This document shows positions 1 to 5,986 of a stretch of 5,986 nucleotides of DNA, piece by piece. Source of the DNA: Hydrogenophaga sp. (lineage in GTDB: Bacteria; Pseudomonadota; Gammaproteobacteria; Burkholderiales; Burkholderiaceae_C); the NCBI GenBank assembly GCA_020047875.1, contig JAIFNE010000208.1:1-5986 (forward strand), given 5' to 3'. How positions within the stretch are numbered: position 1 is the stretch's first letter; every line of letters begins with the position of its first letter. Below the pieces are notes generated by a model, which was given only the letters and a program-made list of their open reading frames with translations, was not told where the DNA came from and made no database searches. A program made the translations under genes and the position numbers.

Positions 1-1924
1 GGGCCAGTGTTGCCGGGCCAGAATGGGCCGCGTCGTTCTGGGCGCGGGTACGGCGCAAATTCAACAACGGCTGGTGCAGCCGGATCAGGGCGTCAAAAAA
101 GCTCTGCGTCTCATGGGCGGGTTTGCCCAGCATGGCCAGCCCGGCATGAATCGTGCGCAGCAAGCCCGGCAGGGCCTCGAACACCTGCTTGGGCTGGCGC
201 AGGATCTCGGGCCGTACGCTCCACAGCAGCGTGCCCACCGCGGCGCGGTAGCCAGACGGGTCAGCATCGTCCCGACTGGTCTGGCGCAATTGGGCAGAAG
301 CGATCACCAGCGACCATGTGTTGTACAGAAAGTCCAACACCACCTCGGGGGCGTTGAACACGTCTGGGCGCAGACTGATTTCCCAGGGATCCTGGGCAAA
401 GCGCAGCGCTTGAAGCTGCTCATCGTGCGCGGCCCGCTCGGCGTTGTCTTCGGCCTGCCAGCGCGCCGACAACCCCTCCAGCGCCTGTGCAAACAGAGCC
501 GGGTCGCTGGCGTCGGCGGCATTGAGCTGGTTGAACGCCTGGCGCACCGGCTCGGCGAAGGCGGCAAAATCTTCGCCAAATTCGTCGTTGAACCGAAAGC
601 TGCGCTGGGCGACCTGCTCCACCAGACGGCGTGCGGGGTGGTCAGCCTCGCCAAAATACCGGGGCTGATCCAGCGCCAGCCGAAGCAATGCGGGCTCCAG
701 CGCCACCACCGCTTCTCGTACCGGGGCGAGCAACAGCGCATCGCTCGCCACCTGACCGACCAGCTTGCGCACCAAGTCAAGACCGACCGCCTGCGACACC
801 TGTTGCGCCTGCTGCTTGAGGGCCAGCAGCACCCGGGTGCGCTCATGAGCCGGCCCGAATGCGCCCCACCGGTCGGCGCGCAACGGCGAATCAATGCCGA
901 CCTCGCGGGCTGGCCGATCCACCGGTGGCAAGCTCTGGTAACGGGATTGCTCGCGGGCCAGGGCCTCGTCGTCGGGCAGCGGCTGTTCAGACAGCGCCTC
1001 CACCTGCGCCAGCGCCTGGTCGACCTGTTCATAAAAAGAGGGGTCCAGCGGCGCATCGAACGCCTCGGAACGGTGGTGCAAAAACGTCTGGTACACCGTG
1101 CCGCCCAGTGGCGAGCGCGCCTGCGCGAGCGCCTGCATGCTGACGTTCGGACCCGAGCCCGAACCACCACCGGGCCCTGAGCCCGACCCCGAGCCAGGTG
1201 CTCCCCAGCCGCTACCCACCTGATCCATCTCGATCGGGGTAAAACCAGAACCACCGCTGGCGCGGCCAGGCTCGACGTCTTCCGCCAGCCGGATCCGATA
1301 ACTCGCCTCCTGTACGTTGGCGCGCTGGAGCATCAGGGCGATCTGCTCGTACAGCTGCGCCAGTTCCCGACCCAGCGGAGCCGCGATGTGCTGTAGCCAC
1401 AAAGTGCGCACGGCCGCATCGGGTTCGATTTCGGCGATCAGATCGCGCAGCGCCCGCACAAACACCGATGGCCGCAACGGATTCTTTTCAACCTGCACCG
1501 AATCGAAACCGATCAGCGAACTCATGCGCGCATCGAGCACCGGCAGAACCTGCTCGACCATCGGGAGCAGGCTTTGCAGCAGGCGCAACGACTCCAGCGA
1601 CTCGGTCACCGTCAGATCGTCGACCAGCTGCAGCATGGAGGAGTCGGACAAACCGCCAAAGCGGGAGGTGCCGCCTTCCGCATCGTCCTGCCCAAGCGCC
1701 TCGCGCAGGCGCCCCGGGTAGGTGCGGGTCAGCACGCCGCCCGCCTGTGTGAGGCTCCAGGCGGCCTGCGCCAGCCGCTGGCGCTCAAGACCACTGCCAC
1801 TCGCGTTCTCGGCGCTCTGCATCGAAATCACGGCGCCATCAACACAGCGCTGCAGAAGCGCGGACGCACCTCGCTCGGCTTCCAGAACGCATTGGTCCAA
1901 CAGAGGGGAACGCTCGAACGTCAT
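1..1924 (-). CDS. DUF1631 family protein, function unknown (3' end cut off by the window edge)
   Basis: Reading the minus strand from the ATG at 1924-1922 gives 641 uninterrupted codons to the left edge, with no stop, so the gene is partial. The protein starts MTFERSPLLDQCVLEAERGA. I place it in the DUF1631 family (large proteobacterial proteins of roughly 700-800 residues, sometimes mislabelled thymidine phosphorylase) from its overall look and the VVLDFLYNTW segment at about residues 528-537. No enzymatic motif, signal peptide or membrane segment is visible, so it is probably cytoplasmic. An N-terminal, mostly helical part (about 1-235) is joined to the rest by a Gly/Ser/Pro-rich linker at about 237-260. 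This start is the only reasonable one: an in-frame TGA lies 10 codons upstream (1954-1952). However, no Shine-Dalgarno sequence precedes it. The gene follows clpB after 146 bases on the same strand and could be reached by read-through. The coding call is firm; the family name is from memory. Confidence 0.85.
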   Translation of the reverse strand, partial: MTFERSPLLDQCVLEAERGASALLQRCVDGAVISMQSAENASGSGLERQRLAQAAWSLTQAGGVLTRTYPGRLREALGQDDAEGGTSRFGGLSDSSMLQLVDDLTVTESLESLRLLQSLLPMVEQVLPVLDARMSSLIGFDSVQVEKNPLRPSVFVRALRDLIAEIEPDAAVRTLWLQHIAAPLGRELAQLYEQIALMLQRANVQEASYRIRLAEDVEPGRASGGSGFTPIEMDQVGSGWGAPGSGSGSGPGGGSGSGPNVSMQALAQARSPLGGTVYQTFLHHRSEAFDAPLDPSFYEQVDQALAQVEALSEQPLPDDEALAREQSRYQSLPPVDRPAREVGIDSPLRADRWGAFGPAHERTRVLLALKQQAQQVSQAVGLDLVRKLVGQVASDALLLAPVREAVVALEPALLRLALDQPRYFGEADHPARRLVEQVAQRSFRFNDEFGEDFAAFAEPVRQAFNQLNAADASDPALFAQALEGLSARWQAEDNAERAAHDEQLQALRFAQDPWEISLRPDVFNAPEVVLDFLYNTWSLVIASAQLRQTSRDDADPSGYRAAVGTLLWSVRPEILRQPKQVFEALPGLLRTIHAGLAMLGKPAHETQSFFDALIRLHQPLLNLRRTRAQNDAAHSGPATLA

Positions 1925-2030
1925 CGGCAGTGGGTCAGGCAGTGCGGTTTTTCACGAGACCGTGAGCTTACCCCGGCCAGCGGCGCGCGACACCGTGCGC
2001 ATCCACCAAAGCAATAACCCCGTGATTTTC

Positions 2031-2068
2031 GGTACCGGACAGCCGACGCGCGGCGGCTGTCCGGTACC
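2031..2068 (-). terminator. Perfect 15-bp hairpin just after clpB, possible terminator or mRNA 3'-end element
   Basis: The arms at 2031-2045 (GGTACCGGACAGCCG) and 2054-2068 are exact reverse complements around an 8-base loop. The stem is GC-rich and begins 2 bases past the clpB stop codon, the usual place for a terminator or an RNA-stabilising 3' hairpin. On the clpB transcript the stem is followed by GAAAATCACGG, and on the plus strand by ACTCAAGCGG. Neither side has a T-tract, so it is not a textbook intrinsic terminator. The inverted repeat is certain. Its role is inferred: a terminator without a U-tail, a barrier that protects the clpB mRNA from 3' decay, or a dispersed repeat copy. Confidence 0.6.
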
Positions 2069-2070
2069 AC

Positions 2071-4677
<2,607 letters not shown>

Positions 4678-4686
4678 AAGAATTCA

Positions 4687-4690
4687 CTCC
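4687..4690 (-). promoter_or_regulatory. Ribosome binding site of clpB
   Basis: The minus strand reads GCGGAGTGAATTCTTATG. The GGAG core lies nine bases before the ATG, a normal spacing, and supports the start that gives the conserved MRLDKLT N-terminus. Confidence 0.75.
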
Positions 4691-4700
4691 GCAAGAGGTT

Positions 4701-4710
4701 GGGTTAACCC
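4701..4710. repeat. 10-base palindrome GGGTTAACCC in the clpB leader
   Basis: This perfect palindrome lies 23 bases upstream of the clpB start codon and 2 bases downstream of the proposed sigma-32 -10 element, so it would cover or touch the start of transcription. Such a site could bind a dimeric regulator, but I know of no matching operator and a 10-base palindrome can occur by chance. It is not a CIRCE element (TTAGCACTC-N9-GAGTGCTAA), which is absent from this gap. Confidence 0.35.
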
Positions 4711-4712
4711 TC

Positions 4713-4740
4713 ATCTGGCGTTGCGCAAGTCTTTTTCAAG
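4713..4740 (-). promoter_or_regulatory. Candidate sigma-32 (RpoH) heat-shock promoter of clpB
   Basis: On the minus strand, CTTGAAA (4740-4734) matches the sigma-32 -35 consensus exactly. After a 13-base spacer comes CGCCAGAT (4720-4713), which agrees with the CCCCATnT -10 consensus at five of the seven specified positions. The spacing fits RpoH promoters, and clpB is a classic RpoH target in proteobacteria. Transcription would start about 5-9 bases further on, giving a short leader of roughly 27-31 bases. A sigma-70 reading is weaker: TTGAAA is a good -35, but at 17-18 bases no convincing -10 hexamer follows. Confidence 0.6.
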
Positions 4741-4793
4741 GCAGCAAGCGTCCAACAGCGCCTGCCATTGAGCCAGATCAACCGCTCGGCTTC

Positions 4794-5282
4794 TCAGGCG
4801 TTGGTCGAGCCGATACCCCAGCGGGCCAGGGCGGCGTCGTCGCTGACGCGGGCATCCACCCAGCGCGCACCGGCTGGCGTCTGCTCTTTCTTCCAGAACG
4901 GCGCCTGGGTCTTCAGGTAGTCCATCAAGAACTCGCAGGCCTGGAAACTTTGACCACGGTGGGCCGAGCTGACCACCACGAGCACGATCTGGTCCAGCGG
5001 CTGCAGCAGGCCCACCCGGTGAATGACCCGGGCACCCAGGATGTCAAAGCGCTGGAAGGCTTCATCGATCATGGCCTCGATCGCCTTTTCGGTCATGCCT
5101 GGGTAGTGCTCCAGCTCCATGGAGATCACGTCCGCGCTGGCGGTCGCGGGGACGCTGTTGCGGTCGCGCACGGTGCCAATGAAGCTGCAGACAGCGCCCA
5201 CGCCGGGCTGCCCAGCGCGCAGCCGCGCCACCTCGGTGGACAGGTCGAAATCTTCGGTCTGGATCAGAACCCGAGCGTGCAT
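4794..5282 (-). CDS. moaE: Molybdopterin synthase large (catalytic) subunit MoaE
   Basis: MoaE is the catalytic subunit of molybdopterin synthase, a cytosolic MoaD2-MoaE2 heterotetramer that transfers sulfur from thiocarboxylated MoaD to precursor Z (cPMP) to make the dithiolene of molybdopterin. The 162-residue product (E. coli 150) carries the family hallmarks: FIGTVRDRN (34-42), LEHYPGMTEKA (57-67), VIHRVG (86-91), SSAHR (105-109), and MDYLKTQAPFWKKE (120-133). K124 and K131 of that last block correspond to the active-site Lys119 and Lys126 of the E. coli enzyme. The ATG directly follows the moaD stop codon (TGAATG) and has a perfect GGAGG four bases away, so translation is probably coupled to moaD. 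It is the last gene of the Moco cluster here, since clpB has its own leader. Confidence 0.97.
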   Translation of the reverse strand: MHARVLIQTEDFDLSTEVARLRAGQPGVGAVCSFIGTVRDRNSVPATASADVISMELEHYPGMTEKAIEAMIDEAFQRFDILGARVIHRVGLLQPLDQIVLVVVSSAHRGQSFQACEFLMDYLKTQAPFWKKEQTPAGARWVDARVSDDAALARWGIGSTNA

Positions 5283-5534
5283 TCAGCCTCCGGTCACCGG
5301 TGGGAAGAAGCCGACCTCGGCGCCATCGGTGAGGGCGGCCGATTCGTCGGTCATGGTCTGGTTGAGCGCGAGGCGCACCGCTTTGCCGCGCGCCAAGGCC
5401 TCGGCATGCACACCGCCACGCGCCAGCAGCTCATCGCGCAGCTCGCCCACGGTCGCTGCCTGCGTCTCCAGCGACTCGCTGCCGGTACCCAGCACCTCGC
5501 GGATCGAGGCGAAATAACGCAGCGTGATCTTCAT
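5283..5534 (-). CDS. moaD: Molybdopterin synthase small (sulfur-carrier) subunit MoaD
   Basis: MoaD is a ubiquitin-fold sulfur carrier. Its C-terminal glycine is adenylated by MoeB, converted to a thiocarboxylate, and inserted into the MoaE active site to deliver sulfur to precursor Z. The 83-residue product (E. coli 81) starts MKITLRYFASIREVLG, typical of the family's first beta strand and helix, and ends FFPPVTGG with the required terminal Gly-Gly (82-83). The ATG overlaps the moeA stop by four bases (ATGA), and a GGAG lies eight bases upstream inside moeA. The stop abuts the moaE ATG. The order moeA-moaD-moaE suggests one transcript. No moeB-like gene is visible in this window. Confidence 0.97.
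   Translation of the reverse strand: MKITLRYFASIREVLGTGSESLETQAATVGELRDELLARGGVHAEALARGKAVRLALNQTMTDESAALTDGAEVGFFPPVTGG
5287..5291 (-). promoter_or_regulatory. Ribosome binding site of moaE, made of the MoaD Gly-Gly codons
   Basis: The minus strand reads GTGACCGGAGGCTGAATG. GGAGG, four bases before the moaE ATG, is formed by GGA GGC, the codons for the invariant C-terminal Gly82-Gly83 of MoaD. One short stretch therefore encodes the catalytic tail of one subunit and the ribosome site of its partner. Confidence 0.7.
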
Positions 5535-5986
5535 TCAAGCAACTCCGAAAAGCCCAGGTAGGGCACCAGATCGCCATGTGCCACGGTATGACCCGCCGGG
5601 TTGTCCACCAGACCGTCGCCCCAGACCGCCGAGGTGAGCACGCCCGAGCTCTGGTTGGGAAACAGATCCAGACCGCCCTGGGCATTGCGGCGAACCCGCA
5701 CGAACTCCCGACGCTTGTCGGCCCGCGGGAGCTCGAAGTGGGCGGGCAACAAGATGGGCCGCAGCGCAGGCACCGTTGCCCCCTGCAGCCTGAGCAGAAA
5801 CGGCCGCACCAGCAGCAAAAAGGTCACGAAACTCGACACCGGATTGCCCGGCAGACCCATGAAGTGGCAGGGCAGGCCGGCGGCCGCACCGGCACCCCCA
5901 ACGCCAACCTGATGGCGGCGCACCGACCCGAAGGCAAACGGCTTGCCGGGCTTCATCGCGATCTGCCAGAGATCGAGTGTGCCGAG
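5531..5986 (-). CDS. moeA: Molybdopterin molybdenumtransferase MoeA (C-terminal part, 5' end outside the window)
   Basis: MoeA inserts molybdenum from molybdate into adenylated molybdopterin, the last step of basic Moco synthesis. The frame is open from the right edge to the TGA at 5533-5531 and gives the last 151 residues, about a third of a typical MoeA of just over 400. Seen in order: GTLDLWQIAMKPGKPFAFG (fragment residues 2-20), matching the E. coli FWKLAIKPGKPFAFG block; the signature GLPGNPVSS (44-52); then the beta-rich C-terminal domain IV (about 77-151). Between PFAFG and GLPGNP there are 23 residues instead of the 8 in E. coli, a Gly/Ala-rich insertion. The true start lies off the right edge; the in-frame ATG at 5956 is the conserved Met of the MKPGKP motif, not a start. 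The stop overlaps the moaD start (ATGA). The usual catalytic Asp/Glu residues of the earlier domains are not in view. Confidence 0.95.
   Translation of the reverse strand, partial: LGTLDLWQIAMKPGKPFAFGSVRRHQVGVGGAGAAAGLPCHFMGLPGNPVSSFVTFLLLVRPFLLRLQGATVPALRPILLPAHFELPRADKRREFVRVRRNAQGGLDLFPNQSSGVLTSAVWGDGLVDNPAGHTVAHGDLVPYLGFSELLE
5543..5546 (-). promoter_or_regulatory. Ribosome binding site of moaD inside moeA
   Basis: The minus strand reads TTTCGGAGTTGCTTGAATGA. GGAG sits eight bases before the moaD ATG, inside the last codons of moeA. Together with the ATGA overlap this points to translational coupling of moeA and moaD. Confidence 0.65.

Noticed and set aside
23..1180. A 385-codon open frame on the plus strand, and a 316-codon minus-strand frame at 304-1254
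   Set aside because: Both overlap the DUF1631 frame, which is open for 641 codons and gives a normal-looking protein. These two products are rich in Arg, Trp, Cys or His and look like out-of-frame readings of GC-rich coding sequence.
1946..1964. Small hairpin TCACG-AGAC-CGTGA near the DUF1631 start, next to a T-run
   Set aside because: The stem is only five base pairs. On the plus strand the T-run precedes the stem, and on the minus strand the stem is followed by A, so it does not form a terminator for either direction.
4702..4779. A possible short peptide of about 25 codons from a TTG in the moaE-clpB gap
   Set aside because: It has a weak start codon and no conserved content, and it overlaps the proposed clpB promoter. 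Too little to support a gene.
4678..4793. A CIRCE/HrcA operator upstream of clpB
   Set aside because: I looked for the TTAGCACTC / GAGTGCTAA arms and did not find them; only an isolated GAGTG occurs in the leader.

Overview
The window is a compact, high-GC chromosomal segment whose genes all lie on the minus strand. In transcription order (right to left) it reads moeA (3' part), moaD, moaE, clpB, and a DUF1631-family gene that runs off the left edge. The protein sequences, the GC-rich codon use and this gene order suggest a betaproteobacterium, most likely of the Comamonadaceae (Burkholderiales). That assignment rests on recalled similarity, not on a search.

Right part (about 4794-5986): three genes for late steps of molybdenum cofactor (Moco) synthesis, packed without gaps. 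moeA and moaD overlap by 4 bases (ATGA), and moaD and moaE abut directly (TGAATG). MoaD and MoaE are the two subunits of molybdopterin synthase, which puts the dithiolene sulfurs into precursor Z (cPMP). MoeA then inserts molybdenum. Translational coupling would help keep MoaD and MoaE in balance. The codons for the catalytic C-terminal Gly-Gly of MoaD also form the Shine-Dalgarno sequence of moaE.

Middle (about 2071-4793): a 116-base gap with a good candidate heat-shock (sigma-32) promoter, a 10-base palindrome near the predicted start of transcription and a GGAG ribosome binding site. Next comes full-length clpB (868 codons), the Hsp100 disaggregase, with all expected AAA+ motifs. It has an in-frame internal ATG at the place where the short ClpB isoform starts in E. 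coli.

Left part (1-2070): two bases past the clpB stop lies a perfect 15-bp inverted repeat without a T-tract on either side. After a 146-base gap, a frame open for 641 codons to the window edge encodes a DUF1631 protein of unknown function, split by a Gly/Ser-rich linker.

No RNA genes, insertion sequences, CRISPR arrays, phage genes or signs of recent transfer were seen. This is ordinary core genome and I found no new multi-gene system. The points most worth a second look are the clpB control region, the hairpin after clpB, the internal clpB start and the uncharacterised DUF1631 gene. No stretch longer than 300 bases lacks a gene.
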